A stretch of 64,000 bases of DNA from positions 1 to 64,000 of the forward strand of contig JAUIIO010000011.1 of the NCBI GenBank assembly GCA_030431715.1. The letters run 5' to 3'. Below are positions 26,437 through 35,575 of the stretch, one piece after another (position 1 is the first letter of the stretch; each line of letters opens with the position of its first letter). Source of the DNA: a bacterium. GTDB lineage: Bacteria; Bdellovibrionota_C; UBA2361; RFPC01. The notes under the pieces were generated by a model. The model worked only from the letters and a program-made list of their open reading frames with translations. It was not told where the DNA came from and did no database searches. The translations under genes and the position numbers were made by a program.

Positions 26437-27534
26437 ATGGGTATGCAACCTCAAGTTCAGTCACATACAACTACACCCAATTCTGAACCCGTGCTCACTA
26501 CTGCGAGTGGCAATATTGATTATACTGTTTTAGGAAAACCGGGCTGGGACAATGCTGCCTACGTTTATGTCAATAATGGGCAATCTGCAGGTAGGTATCT
26601 CTTTGACTGCGGGGCTTCGTGTCTTGATAGTCTTGATTATGCGGATTTGCAGCAGATAGACGCGGTCTTTTTTTCGCACCTTCATTTTGATCATATCGCA
26701 GGCTTTGATGGCCTTATGCGCGCTACCTTCAATAGAGAAGAGCCTTTACACGTCTATGGCCCCGAACAGACAGCAGCCATCATTCAGCACAGACTGCAGG
26801 GTGTTCTCTGGGATAGGGTAGAAGGGAGTGCAGGTTCGGTGATAGTTCATGAACTCTCCGGTGGGGTCGAAACAACTTACCAATATATGCTTTCTGAAAA
26901 GTACTCAGTTGCTCACCCTCAGGGGGAGGTAGAGATGTCTGAGAAGCAGTTTCGATCTGATAAGCTGGCACATTTTCAAGCCATCGAGCTTGACCACGGT
27001 TCTCCCTCTATTGGGTACCATATGCGAGAGCTGTCTAAGATTAATATCGATATGGAGAGTGCCAGAGAGATGGATCTTCCAGCAGGCCCCTGGATTCAAA
27101 AGCTTAAGTCGGCAGCGGTGCCAGATGATGCGACTCTGCAAATAGACAATGAGACTTACCAGATAGGAGATCTTAGAGAGAGGCTGTTACAAACAACGGA
27201 AGGAGGAAGTCTGGCTTATATTACGGATTTTTCCCTTGATGAGGCAAAAGCTTCTGAGCTTGTGACTATGCTCTACGGTGTGGACGTCCTGATCTGTGAG
27301 AACAACTTTGCTGATGAACATGCCGAAAACGCAAAGCGTCATCACCATCTTACAACATCTGAAGTAGCCGAACTCGCCGCAAGGATAAATCCAGGAAAGC
27401 TTGTAATGTTTCACATTTCAGATAGGTATCCAGATCAGACGTTAAGAGAGAACTTGGAAACGGTTCAAAAGCGTTGTCCCAATACGACGTACCCTGCACA
27501 CTGGTATCGTGATTTAGGGCTATCAGAGCAGTAA
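26437..27534 (+). CDS. RNase Z-like metallo-beta-lactamase-fold hydrolase
   Basis: The metal-binding motif SHLHFDHIAGF (His81, His83, Asp85, His86) follows an N-terminal strand region with FDCGAS. HYHM-like and HHHLTTSEVAELA motifs supply later ligands. The segment LSKINIDMESAREMDLPAGPWIQKLKS resembles the substrate-positioning stretch of RNase Z (tRNase Z). That enzyme cuts precursors of tRNAs that lack an encoded CCA, matching the CCA-less tRNA-fMet at 6214. The assignment to RNase Z rather than another MBL enzyme rests on this motif and is moderately sure. Confidence 0.65.
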   Translation: MGMQPQVQSHTTTPNSEPVLTTASGNIDYTVLGKPGWDNAAYVYVNNGQSAGRYLFDCGASCLDSLDYADLQQIDAVFFSHLHFDHIAGFDGLMRATFNREEPLHVYGPEQTAAIIQHRLQGVLWDRVEGSAGSVIVHELSGGVETTYQYMLSEKYSVAHPQGEVEMSEKQFRSDKLAHFQAIELDHGSPSIGYHMRELSKINIDMESAREMDLPAGPWIQKLKSAAVPDDATLQIDNETYQIGDLRERLLQTTEGGSLAYITDFSLDEAKASELVTMLYGVDVLICENNFADEHAENAKRHHHLTTSEVAELAARINPGKLVMFHISDRYPDQTLRENLETVQKRCPNTTYPAHWYRDLGLSEQ

Positions 27535-27537
27535 ATC

Positions 27538-28020
27538 TTAAGCTTCTGTAATCTGTTTCTTGATAAGATTTATAGCAACTTTTGCTGCATCTTGTACAAG
27601 TTCGCTGTTAGAATTGTTCGCTACAATCTCTAGCTCCTCTAACGCTTGTGTCGCCAATATGGTATCTTTGTCGTACTTTATCATTCCAAGGCAGCTACAC
27701 GCAGCTTCTTGAGCTTTGCCCCCTCTGGCACGTTCACTTGCCTGTGGATGGTTTGAAAAATCAGCTTTTAAGATATCTATGAGTGGAGAAACGACTTTTG
27801 AAAGATCGAGTTGCTGATTCTGAGCGGAAAGCATTGCCTCACTTAGAGGGAACCGCTTAGCTAAATATTGCTCAAGTACGACTAGCTTTCTATGAAGCTG
27901 TTCATTGCCTCCGAGCTCATTTCTGATATGAGTCTGTTCTGAGCGGTGGGTTTCTCCACTTGGTAAAGAACTCTCAACCAGCTCAATCGCGGCATCAACA
28001 TTTTGTACGAGTTTTCCCAT
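27538..28020 (-). CDS. Helical cytosolic protein, candidate immunity protein
   Basis: This is a 160-residue protein with no signal peptide. It is predicted to be almost entirely alpha-helical, with several two-helix HEAT/ARM-like segments (e.g. LSKVVSPLIDILKADF; AQEAACSCLGMIKYD; AVQALEELE-like ATQALEELEIVANNS). The ATG at 28020 follows AGGAGA and is preferred over the in-frame start at 28044, which would overlap the upstream gene. It lies 8 bases downstream of the putative toxin gene on the same strand. Position, size and lack of export signal fit an immunity protein that neutralises the toxin. This is inference, and a chaperone role is also possible. Confidence 0.6.
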   Translation of the reverse strand: MGKLVQNVDAAIELVESSLPSGETHRSEQTHIRNELGGNEQLHRKLVVLEQYLAKRFPLSEAMLSAQNQQLDLSKVVSPLIDILKADFSNHPQASERARGGKAQEAACSCLGMIKYDKDTILATQALEELEIVANNSNSELVQDAAKVAINLIKKQITEA

Positions 28021-28028
28021 ATCTTCTC

Positions 28029-30002
28029 CTATTCGACATCGCATTTTTCTAGCAGCAGAAGATTTTCTTCTGCTGGAAAGTTTAGCTGACAGTTCTCACA
28101 TCGCACCTTTGAGTTTAAGGTACCACTATCAAGGGTGGCCATCATCTTCTCTGATGAGAGGGTTCGTCCGGGGCGCGCGTTGAGCCACTTGTTCATAGCG
28201 TCAATCTCGGCGCAGTTCACAAGGTTCCAGTCCGTTTTTGAGAAAAAGACTTTGTCAGCTCCTACAAGTACTTCGATGCGCTGGTTACCGTCTGTTATAA
28301 AGCTCCAAACGTCAAATTCGTTACCCGGAGCATTACATGATATTCCTCGCGCTTTAAGCTCTGCTATCTTATCATCGATTCGTTGGCCGGCGATACGAAA
28401 TGCCCTCATATTTTTATCAAGATCATCTGCTATTTTACCTGAGGTTTGAATAATTCTCTCTTGGAGATCTGGATGGAGATTGTTGAAGAAGTTCATGTAA
28501 CTTCCATCTTTTACACCTGACCTACCAAATGTTGTGAATGCGTCATTCAACCCGCGTATGCCTGTTACCGCTGTACTCCAATCAGAGGCATATTCTAGAG
28601 TTTCAAATACCTGTCTCTTAAAAAAATCATCTGTGATCTCTAGATTGAGATCATCGAGAAGTGCCTTAGCTTGTTCTCCTGACCCCGGCCACTTGCTCTC
28701 CGCTCTCTTTATGGCGTTTGCGACTTCGTCCGCAGGTAGGCGAGAACGCAAACTAGTGATTTTTGTAAGCAATGAGAGCTGTTGAACTTCTTTGCATTGG
28801 TTTGATGGTATTTTACCAACCTTCCCACCTACAAATCCTTTCTTTGTGATAAGAACTGCGGATACGGCATCGCCAGCGCCTGCGGCAATCCTAGCTAGGC
28901 CATTAAGATAGTCGCCTCTGGCAGCATAAAACCCCCCAAGAGTAATATTACCCGCACCAATAGCGTAAAGAGTTGTATTACTATCTTCTAAGCGGCGCAT
29001 GATCTTGTTGACCTCACAGACTTTTCCTGTAGTGCTGCCTGCATTTGCAAGCTTTGCTCCTAGTGTTGTGGCACGTACAAGCCTCCCGACTATAATAACA
29101 TCTGAAGTAAGATCGAGCCCAAATGATGCCCAGCAAAGTGGGTCATTGGTCTGTAAGCACTCTTCTAACGTTATGGCACTGCCCAGAACTGGGATGGCGC
29201 TTCCACCAACAATAAATGCCTTTGCAATAAATGCATTGAAATCAAAATCCTCTTTCGAGATCTGTTCCCATTTATAGCCTTGAAATGTCGGTGGACCATC
29301 TTCAGGGAACCAGTAATCTTCTGTGTCCTCGAATGGAAAGTTTGGATAACGTGATTTGTACTCGTTGTAGTCTGAGTCTGGATATTTGCGTGCGTCTATA
29401 TAGCTACGTATTTTGCACATTTCATAATACACAAAGGTTAACTTTATAGTGGAATTTTCAGTTGGTCCGGAGTGAAAGGAGTGTAGCTCTTCTTTAAGAA
29501 TTGGGAGCCTTTGGGCAGAGCCTGAATGACTGTCAAGTTCTGTCATAAGAGGCCAAGCCCCATGAATTTTATCATCATAAATCTCTTTGACGAGTGTGCT
29601 ATCTACCCTTACAAATCCAGAGAATTCATCCTCAGCCTTTATGTCAAAGTCAAAAGAGTTGTACTGTATATATGATACAAACTTATCGCCCTCGTTAAAT
29701 CGGCTTATAGGCAAGAATCTGGCAGATAGATATCTCTCGGAGGTGATGAGCCCCCTTTTCTCATCCGCTGTAAGGGAGGGATTTAGCGATGGGTGTAAAA
29801 CCTTTTGAGCTGGAAATCTGTCAGCGTATCTAAGCGGAAGGATGTGGCAGGGTACCACATGCCCCGAGATGTTTTTTGTAACGACATCGCCTTCGTGTAG
29901 TTCTGCATGGGTACATACGGGAAAAAAGTAGGACTGAAGTAACAGTATGAGCAAGAATGCAAGAGCTCTTTTGTGAAAGCTTAGAAGAAATATGAATGTC
30001 AT
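28029..30002 (-). CDS. Exported protein with C-terminal deaminase-like domain, candidate polymorphic toxin
   Basis: The N-terminus is a signal peptide (LAFLLILLLQSYFF, probable cleavage after THA near residue 33). Residues 35-250 are a beta-rich region of unknown type, and 255-395 hold Gly/Ala-rich hydrophobic stretches (VGGSAIPVLGSAIT). The helical middle leads to a C-terminal module of about 100 residues. That module has a strand pair (IEVLVGADKVFFSK), Cys597-Ala598-Glu599 at the head of a helix, and Cys635-x-x-Cys638 (CENC). CAE plus CxxC, 35 residues apart, is the zinc/catalytic signature of the cytidine-deaminase superfamily, including YwqJ-like toxin deaminases. The ATG overlaps the upstream stop (TAATG), and the next gene is a candidate immunity gene. 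The deaminase call is motif-based. Confidence 0.6.
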   Translation of the reverse strand: MTFIFLLSFHKRALAFLLILLLQSYFFPVCTHAELHEGDVVTKNISGHVVPCHILPLRYADRFPAQKVLHPSLNPSLTADEKRGLITSERYLSARFLPISRFNEGDKFVSYIQYNSFDFDIKAEDEFSGFVRVDSTLVKEIYDDKIHGAWPLMTELDSHSGSAQRLPILKEELHSFHSGPTENSTIKLTFVYYEMCKIRSYIDARKYPDSDYNEYKSRYPNFPFEDTEDYWFPEDGPPTFQGYKWEQISKEDFDFNAFIAKAFIVGGSAIPVLGSAITLEECLQTNDPLCWASFGLDLTSDVIIVGRLVRATTLGAKLANAGSTTGKVCEVNKIMRRLEDSNTTLYAIGAGNITLGGFYAARGDYLNGLARIAAGAGDAVSAVLITKKGFVGGKVGKIPSNQCKEVQQLSLLTKITSLRSRLPADEVANAIKRAESKWPGSGEQAKALLDDLNLEITDDFFKRQVFETLEYASDWSTAVTGIRGLNDAFTTFGRSGVKDGSYMNFFNNLHPDLQERIIQTSGKIADDLDKNMRAFRIAGQRIDDKIAELKARGISCNAPGNEFDVWSFITDGNQRIEVLVGADKVFFSKTDWNLVNCAEIDAMNKWLNARPGRTLSSEKMMATLDSGTLNSKVRCENCQLNFPAEENLLLLEKCDVE

Positions 30003-33000
30003 TATTCTTCCTCCTCTACTCTAAATTCTTCTTGAAGATGTGGCGTGCGTCCATTATAGAGCAATGGCCACCTATCTTGGATGCTTGCAAACCGGAGCAT
30101 TTCAAACCACTCATCTATTTGGGGATCGCTCATGCCGCAATCTTTTAACCCAGATCTGAAATCATAGTCGGTGTGCTCATGTGTATTGCACGCTGTTCCT
30201 GCGGCTATGGTACTTTCGTTTGCAGGAATAAACTCTTTCCACACTTTCCATGAGTATGGGCAATACTCACCATAAATTCTCTTGTCAACGACCCATCCTG
30301 TACATCTATCTCGGTAAAAAGTATCTTCGCCTTCATGGCGTTTAATGTCGTCTAGAAAGCGTTGATTTACTTCATCCACATAGCTCTCAGTAGCTCCTCT
30401 AACGTAGGGAGAATCATAGAGTGAGCTTTTTGTATAGTCACTACAAGCTTCCTGTGTGCAGCGTAAGTCACAAAAAAATGATCTTCCCCGGTATTTAAAT
30501 CCAAGATCTTGGTGAAGATGCATCATATAGTTTGCTAAGTACTTATCCCAATAGGCTCTTGCTTCGTCTTCACACTTGCACTTCCACTGACATCCCGGCC
30601 CATTATCAAAGGTGCCCCCTTTACTGAGATTGTCATAGGTTGCTTTAGAGCCCTCAGCAATCTCTGTAATATCATCTCTATTCTTGTCTTCCCCTGGGGA
30701 TCTGCATGAGCAAGTTCCATAGTCTAGCATGCCTTCTGCGCAGGTGGGTGCGGCAGAACCATCTCCGTACTCGTACCCACACGCATTTTCTTTAAGGCAT
30801 GCGCAAGAGTCTTCAGATAGAGTTCCAGACGAGCACGTTGGCGTCCCAACTTCGTTATAATCCTTACACCCACACTCACAGAATGCTCCAGTCCAAGTTC
30901 CGCCTTCTTCTTCGCAGCAATTCTCGCCGTTACATGCACAGTATTTTCGATCCATGTCGGGAGCAGGCCTTTCGTCACTCATGGGATCTCCTAAGAATGA
31001 GTTGCATGGATTCTGACACTGTCCATCACATGGAGCAGATCGTCCATCTTCGCACTCGCGGTATTTCCAGTCGGTTGTAGTGATGGGAGGGACAAAATCT
31101 TCTGAAGGATTTCCTAGGCAGTAGCCTTCGATGAGAAATTTTTCGCCATCAAATTCTAAGTAATACGAGTCGCTAACAAATCCGTCACATGTTCCCTGTT
31201 GAGGTGCATGTACCTCTTTATCTTCGTACAGCTCCGATGGGTTTTCGCATACGCAGTCTTGTATTTTACTATCCCAGACCTGTCCATCGTTACAGAACAC
31301 AACGCAGCTTCCCCCAAGAACTCCAACTTCTTGTACCTGTGGTTGCTTTGTAAGATCGGCAAAGGAGCCACTGTAGAAAAAAGCACGTTCGTGAAATTCT
31401 GAACAAGGCTTGCATTCCCCAGTTCGCTCGTCCATTCCTTTAGAAACAGCGGCGCAATCAACACATTGCCCACAGTTCCCGGGTGTTTTCTTTTCAGAGG
31501 GACAGGTATCGTCATCTTCGTATTCGCAAGCTACGTAAGGCGCAGGACAACATGCGCTAAACTCGTATTCTGCTTTATAGCTTATACTCTCGCTCTCGCT
31601 GTTATTACCGAGTGTAATGCATATCTCATTAATGATTTCAGTAATGCCTGGTATATCTATCGCAAAGCTCACAGTTCCACATGCTTCTCCTCCATCTCCA
31701 AGCTGAGCCATTGCGTTTTCTAGAAAATCATCACCTAATGTACTTTGTGCGTCATGTGATGGGTCTGTAGCTCTAAGCATGCCTGTGCTGGGTTCGTAGC
31801 TAAAGGTATCTGTTTGTGATGTTGAGAAGTTTAATAATTCAGGCGCTAGTCTAGCGACAGTGTTGTCTTTAAAGAGAACTATGGCATCTATTTTATGCTC
31901 ATCGCCGTAATTCATCTCAGGAGGAATATTGATGACTATTTTTCGCACTTCTTTGTTAATCTGACTGAGATTTGCAACCAGCGGTAGTGGTTCGTTCAGT
32001 TCTATTACGGTGACTGTATTCCCTAGGCCCGGATCCGTTGGAGTTGGTGTCGGGGTAGGTGTTGGCGGTGCAGAGGGTGATGCTGGTATAGATGTGTCCA
32101 AGTATTCACCAGATCCCTTGATCCCAGTAGAGATATCAAGTGTTTTGTCCGAGGAGCTCCATAAGGTTGTTCGTAAGCTCGAAGAGGTTGTAATGAGCCC
32201 CGGGACTGCAATCGCAAAGAGAGGAAGAGTGACGGCTTCGCTTTCTAGTGGGCTTGTTTGAAGAGGCAGCGTCGCCATCTCCCCATTTACATAGAGAGTG
32301 ACGTCTTGATTATCTTGCTCCGCACTCGCTCTATAAAGTAGGAGTTCCTGTGTTATGTTAGCAGAATCTGCGCCTCCTACTATAAAGCCGGGTTCGTTGG
32401 CTCTTTCGAGTACGATGTCTTGAGCAACTGTAGAAGCGTAGTTCAGGGTGCCGTCAGAAGATGTTGAAGTAACTTCGAGTTTACTTACAAAGTCAAAGGG
32501 CGAAGCAACCTTTAAGAATCTGACACGTTCATCGATTTCACTAAGTGTGCATCTCGCTGCTTGAAATGCTCTCACTCTTATCATGTCTGCATCTTCATTA
32601 CTGGGGCGTACGTTACACCACGATGAGATATCAAAGGGCAGCTGGTTGCCTCTCACATCATGTGCTGTGATAAGAATCTGAGTGCTGTCTGTGGAGAAAA
32701 CATTTAGTATATTTGTGGTCTCACGTGCAGCAAAGATAGGTAACACCGCTTGGATGTTGTGTGGTGCTTGAAAAGGGGCAAAGTCAGCATATGATTCGCC
32801 AGTGGTAGATAGAGTAGCGAGATACGTAGCGTCACGATCTAAAGGAGCGTCACATCCTAGGTCTGAGCTTCTTGCACCGGAACTGTCTGAGATCCTAGAG
32901 CCACTCGCATCGTTTCTCCCTGAGAGTGAGCCGTCAGGCGAGAGGACAGGGGTGACTGTGACTGAGGTCGTGGAGCGAAGAATATCCTCAGATAGTGTTT

Positions 33001-33604
33001 GATTCGGATGAACCGTTACAACTTTTTCTAACGAAATTGATCCTCTTGCGTTTCGCTCTCGAATACAGACTGAAAGGTTACTTGACTCTGGATTTATTAT
33101 AATAAGTGTCTTATCAGGAGTAGGGAGTTCGCTTGGTGTGCGAGTAAGTGCATACGAAGTTCCTCTTAGGAGTGTTTTTGAGTGAAGAAGGGGAGTTTGC
33201 CTTGTCGAGATCTTTTCTTGTGACTGATCCTCCCTCGTGTACGTGAGCTTGCCAGCGACAGTATTGTTGAGTGTTGAAATCTGTATTGCGCCACCATGAG
33301 ATCTCCGAGAGAGAGTGAGCGGTAAGACAAGAGCCGTTTGCCCTGAGAGCATATGTTCAGAGGTGCTTATCTCTCTTCCGTTTGCTGATAGATATGTGAG
33401 AACAATCGGTTCTTCAGAAGTTTGAGCCCCTGCTCGCATTAGAGTAATCGACACAGATTCACCTGATGTTGGTGTTAGGGGAGCAGTGAGGGTGTGAAGT
33501 GAGGTGGAATTCTTCCTATCAAAAAAAACAGGGGTCCCAATCGCGATTACTAAAAGAGCAAAACACGCAATGATAGTGTATGATTTAAATTTTAAAGATC
33601 TCAT
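30002..33604 (-). CDS. 1200-residue exported cysteine-rich modular protein
   Basis: This is a first gene of a coupled pair: its TAA overlaps the ATG of the next gene. A signal peptide or anchor (IIACFALLVIAIGTPVFF) is followed by a beta-rich, Ser/Thr-rich part (about 40-505), a PTPTPTPT linker (about 514-523) and another beta domain (525-690). A cysteine-dense EGF-like region follows (about 690-970, many CxC, CC and CxxC pairs), then a distinct C-terminal domain (about 1000-1190) with paired cysteines and aromatic residues. The architecture suggests a disulfide-bonded surface or secreted stalk. I recognise no named family. It could present or deliver the downstream protein, but nothing in the sequence proves that. 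Confidence 0.8.
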   Translation of the reverse strand: MRSLKFKSYTIIACFALLVIAIGTPVFFDRKNSTSLHTLTAPLTPTSGESVSITLMRAGAQTSEEPIVLTYLSANGREISTSEHMLSGQTALVLPLTLSRRSHGGAIQISTLNNTVAGKLTYTREDQSQEKISTRQTPLLHSKTLLRGTSYALTRTPSELPTPDKTLIIINPESSNLSVCIRERNARGSISLEKVVTVHPNQTLSEDILRSTTSVTVTPVLSPDGSLSGRNDASGSRISDSSGARSSDLGCDAPLDRDATYLATLSTTGESYADFAPFQAPHNIQAVLPIFAARETTNILNVFSTDSTQILITAHDVRGNQLPFDISSWCNVRPSNEDADMIRVRAFQAARCTLSEIDERVRFLKVASPFDFVSKLEVTSTSSDGTLNYASTVAQDIVLERANEPGFIVGGADSANITQELLLYRASAEQDNQDVTLYVNGEMATLPLQTSPLESEAVTLPLFAIAVPGLITTSSSLRTTLWSSSDKTLDISTGIKGSGEYLDTSIPASPSAPPTPTPTPTPTDPGLGNTVTVIELNEPLPLVANLSQINKEVRKIVINIPPEMNYGDEHKIDAIVLFKDNTVARLAPELLNFSTSQTDTFSYEPSTGMLRATDPSHDAQSTLGDDFLENAMAQLGDGGEACGTVSFAIDIPGITEIINEICITLGNNSESESISYKAEYEFSACCPAPYVACEYEDDDTCPSEKKTPGNCGQCVDCAAVSKGMDERTGECKPCSEFHERAFFYSGSFADLTKQPQVQEVGVLGGSCVVFCNDGQVWDSKIQDCVCENPSELYEDKEVHAPQQGTCDGFVSDSYYLEFDGEKFLIEGYCLGNPSEDFVPPITTTDWKYRECEDGRSAPCDGQCQNPCNSFLGDPMSDERPAPDMDRKYCACNGENCCEEEGGTWTGAFCECGCKDYNEVGTPTCSSGTLSEDSCACLKENACGYEYGDGSAAPTCAEGMLDYGTCSCRSPGEDKNRDDITEIAEGSKATYDNLSKGGTFDNGPGCQWKCKCEDEARAYWDKYLANYMMHLHQDLGFKYRGRSFFCDLRCTQEACSDYTKSSLYDSPYVRGATESYVDEVNQRFLDDIKRHEGEDTFYRDRCTGWVVDKRIYGEYCPYSWKVWKEFIPANESTIAAGTACNTHEHTDYDFRSGLKDCGMSDPQIDEWFEMLRFASIQDRWPLLYNGRTPHLQEEFRVEEEE

Positions 33605-33679
33605 CGTTCTTGCATCCCATTCATATTGAGATGCTTTGAATTCTGAGCTTGTTTCAAGACTTACGTTTCGGGCTTTGGT

Positions 33680-34042
33680 CTATTGCAATAAATCTTCTAT
33701 GTGCTTAACAAGCTCAGCTGGTCGGCAAGGCTTTGTGAGCACTTTGTTGCAGCCGGCATCAATGGCATCTTGATGAATCTCCGGATCATCGACTGCGGTG
33801 AAGGCTACTATTGGTATTTCGAGACCTTTATCACGGATGACCTTAACGCATTCTTGACCACTCATTCCGGGCATCATGAGATCTACTAATATTACGTCTG
33901 GGGTAAAATCTTGAATACACTCAAGTGCAGACGCACCGTCGGCTCTCCGGCTGACCTCAAAACCTTTATCCTCAAAGAGGAAATCAACAATATCGAGTGC
34001 TGTCATATCGTCATCAATTATTAAAATCTTTGAAGCTGTCAT
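33680..34042 (-). CDS. Single-domain response regulator (CheY-like receiver)
   Basis: This is a complete receiver domain of 120 residues with no output domain. The acidic pocket is IIDDD (residues 8-12), the phospho-acceptor lies in VILVDLMMPGMSG (Asp54), the conserved Thr is in VAFTA and the Lys in VLTKPCRP. It is divergent from the FHA/T3SS genes across a 235-base spacer and downstream of the candidate toxin operon in orientation. The cognate kinase is unknown. Confidence 0.92.
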   Translation of the reverse strand: MTASKILIIDDDMTALDIVDFLFEDKGFEVSRRADGASALECIQDFTPDVILVDLMMPGMSGQECVKVIRDKGLEIPIVAFTAVDDPEIHQDAIDAGCNKVLTKPCRPAELVKHIEDLLQ

Positions 34043-34186
34043 CTTTAAGGTCTCCAGATAGCCTGACTCAGAGGCTCATATATTTCTCACCACTACTGCT
34101 AAGATGCGGCCTTAAAATGATATGTTCCACCAACTTTCAAAGAAATATACGTCTATTTTTAGAAACGTCGTTCTAAGTGCGGCAGA

Positions 34187-34214
34187 TTGTTGATTTTTTA
34201 GGAACCACTATAGT
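34187..34214 (+). promoter_or_regulatory. Possible promoter for the T3SS-associated FHA operon
   Basis: TTGTTG (34187-34192) and TATAGT (34209-34214) are separated by 16 bases. They lie about 64 bases ahead of the TTG start of the FHA gene. No other sigma-70-like pair in this spacer is better. Confidence 0.4.
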
Positions 34215-34277
34215 TTTATCAGTGTCTTATAAGAGGTGTATCCGCACAGGTATATCTGCAATTGTTTGAGGAAGATT

Positions 34278-35552
34278 TTGTACGCTTTAGAAATTGAATT
34301 TAGTGATGCCGCAACCGAACAGATGCTTGTTCAGAGGCAGTACTTTACCATTGGTTCTGGGGAACATGATCATCTCCTCGTAGAGGACTTGCGTACGGCA
34401 GGGTACTCGATAATCGTGAATCGTGGTCCTGGAAGAACATTTCATACCTCAGTGCTAAAAAAAGATGAGGATGCCTTTGTGCCAGTTGGTCTTGAGGGCA
34501 ACCATGATGGGCAAGCACACCTTGCCCTTGATGACATTGCTATAACGCTTTACGCATTAGATAACGATCTTACTCTACGCGATGGGGAATCACCCGATAG
34601 GTCTGGAGTACGTGTTTTGCGGGAAGCATGTTCAAATGTGCTTTCACCTTTCCCAGCTGTCTTTTGTTCAATTGGTGACACCTATTCGGTTGTGTCTTTT
34701 CATAAGGATCAATCTATTCTCTTAGGTCGCTCTCATGATTGTGCCATTAGATTTGACACTTCTGATATCTCCTCGACGCATGCTCGCATTGGTTACGATG
34801 GCGCAACATTCTGGGTAGAGGATACCGGTTCTACTAACGGGACCTTCGTTGGTGGCAATCAAGTATCTGGCAGGATAAATGTTCCGGTAGGGACTCCCAT
34901 ACTACTCGGAAAGGAGACCGCGGTGTACGGAGTCCTTGCTCAGGATCAGATAGATAACCTAGCAGGCGGTCAGAGCGTTGTGCAGGAGTCTTTAAGTGTT
35001 GATAGTTATCCGGTACTGTACTCCATCAGTCAGGTTGCTCGACCCTCCAGATATATTCTAAGAACTGGGATGGAAGTGCAAATAGGGCGCGACCCTACAA
35101 GCGATATCTGGCTTGGTGTGCCGCACGTCTCAAGACGGCACTGTAGCATCCTCTGTAACGAGGACGGCAGTGTGAAAGTGACCGATACGAGTAAGAACGG
35201 TATGTCTTGTAACGGTCTGCTCGTTGGGAGAGGGAACGCTAAGGTCGTTGAGGCCGGCGAAGCCTGTGTTCTCAGTATGGGAGCGAGTGTGAATATTGCT
35301 CTTTGCTTTAGCAAAGAGGATGAGAAGACGTTTTTAAAATCGGATGGAGATGCCTTTACCTTCGTGCCGTATCTACATGATACAGGTGCACTCCCTGCTG
35401 AGGGAGCGCCAGGAAGGACGGGAAGTCGCCTGAAAATGTTTTACAGACGCTTGTCGTTTCGGCGAAAGCTCTTCTTACTTTTCAGCATATTTCTGGTTTT
35501 AGTTGTGATGTTATTTTTTATCAAACTTATGATACCAATCTTGAAAGGATGA
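34278..35552 (+). CDS. Tail-anchored multi-FHA protein, head of the T3SS locus
   Basis: Counting from a TTG at 34278 (GAGGAAG just upstream, giving MYALEIEF), the protein has a degenerate FHA-like start (about 1-100). Two clear FHA domains follow at about 147-215 (LLGRSHD, SSTHARI, DTGSTNGTFVGG) and 267-345 (QIGRDPTS, VSRRHCSI, DTSKNGMSCNG). A basic segment (RRLSFRRKL) leads into one membrane helix (about 398-418) and only about 10 residues beyond. FHA plus membrane helix recalls the T3SS ring protein SctD, but the periplasmic ring-building part is absent. It leads the operon that includes sctJ and sctQRSTU. Confidence 0.8.
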   Translation: MYALEIEFSDAATEQMLVQRQYFTIGSGEHDHLLVEDLRTAGYSIIVNRGPGRTFHTSVLKKDEDAFVPVGLEGNHDGQAHLALDDIAITLYALDNDLTLRDGESPDRSGVRVLREACSNVLSPFPAVFCSIGDTYSVVSFHKDQSILLGRSHDCAIRFDTSDISSTHARIGYDGATFWVEDTGSTNGTFVGGNQVSGRINVPVGTPILLGKETAVYGVLAQDQIDNLAGGQSVVQESLSVDSYPVLYSISQVARPSRYILRTGMEVQIGRDPTSDIWLGVPHVSRRHCSILCNEDGSVKVTDTSKNGMSCNGLLVGRGNAKVVEAGEACVLSMGASVNIALCFSKEDEKTFLKSDGDAFTFVPYLHDTGALPAEGAPGRTGSRLKMFYRRLSFRRKLFLLFSIFLVLVVMLFFIKLMIPILKG

Positions 35553-35575
35553 TAAGGATTTTTTAGGGGGAAATT

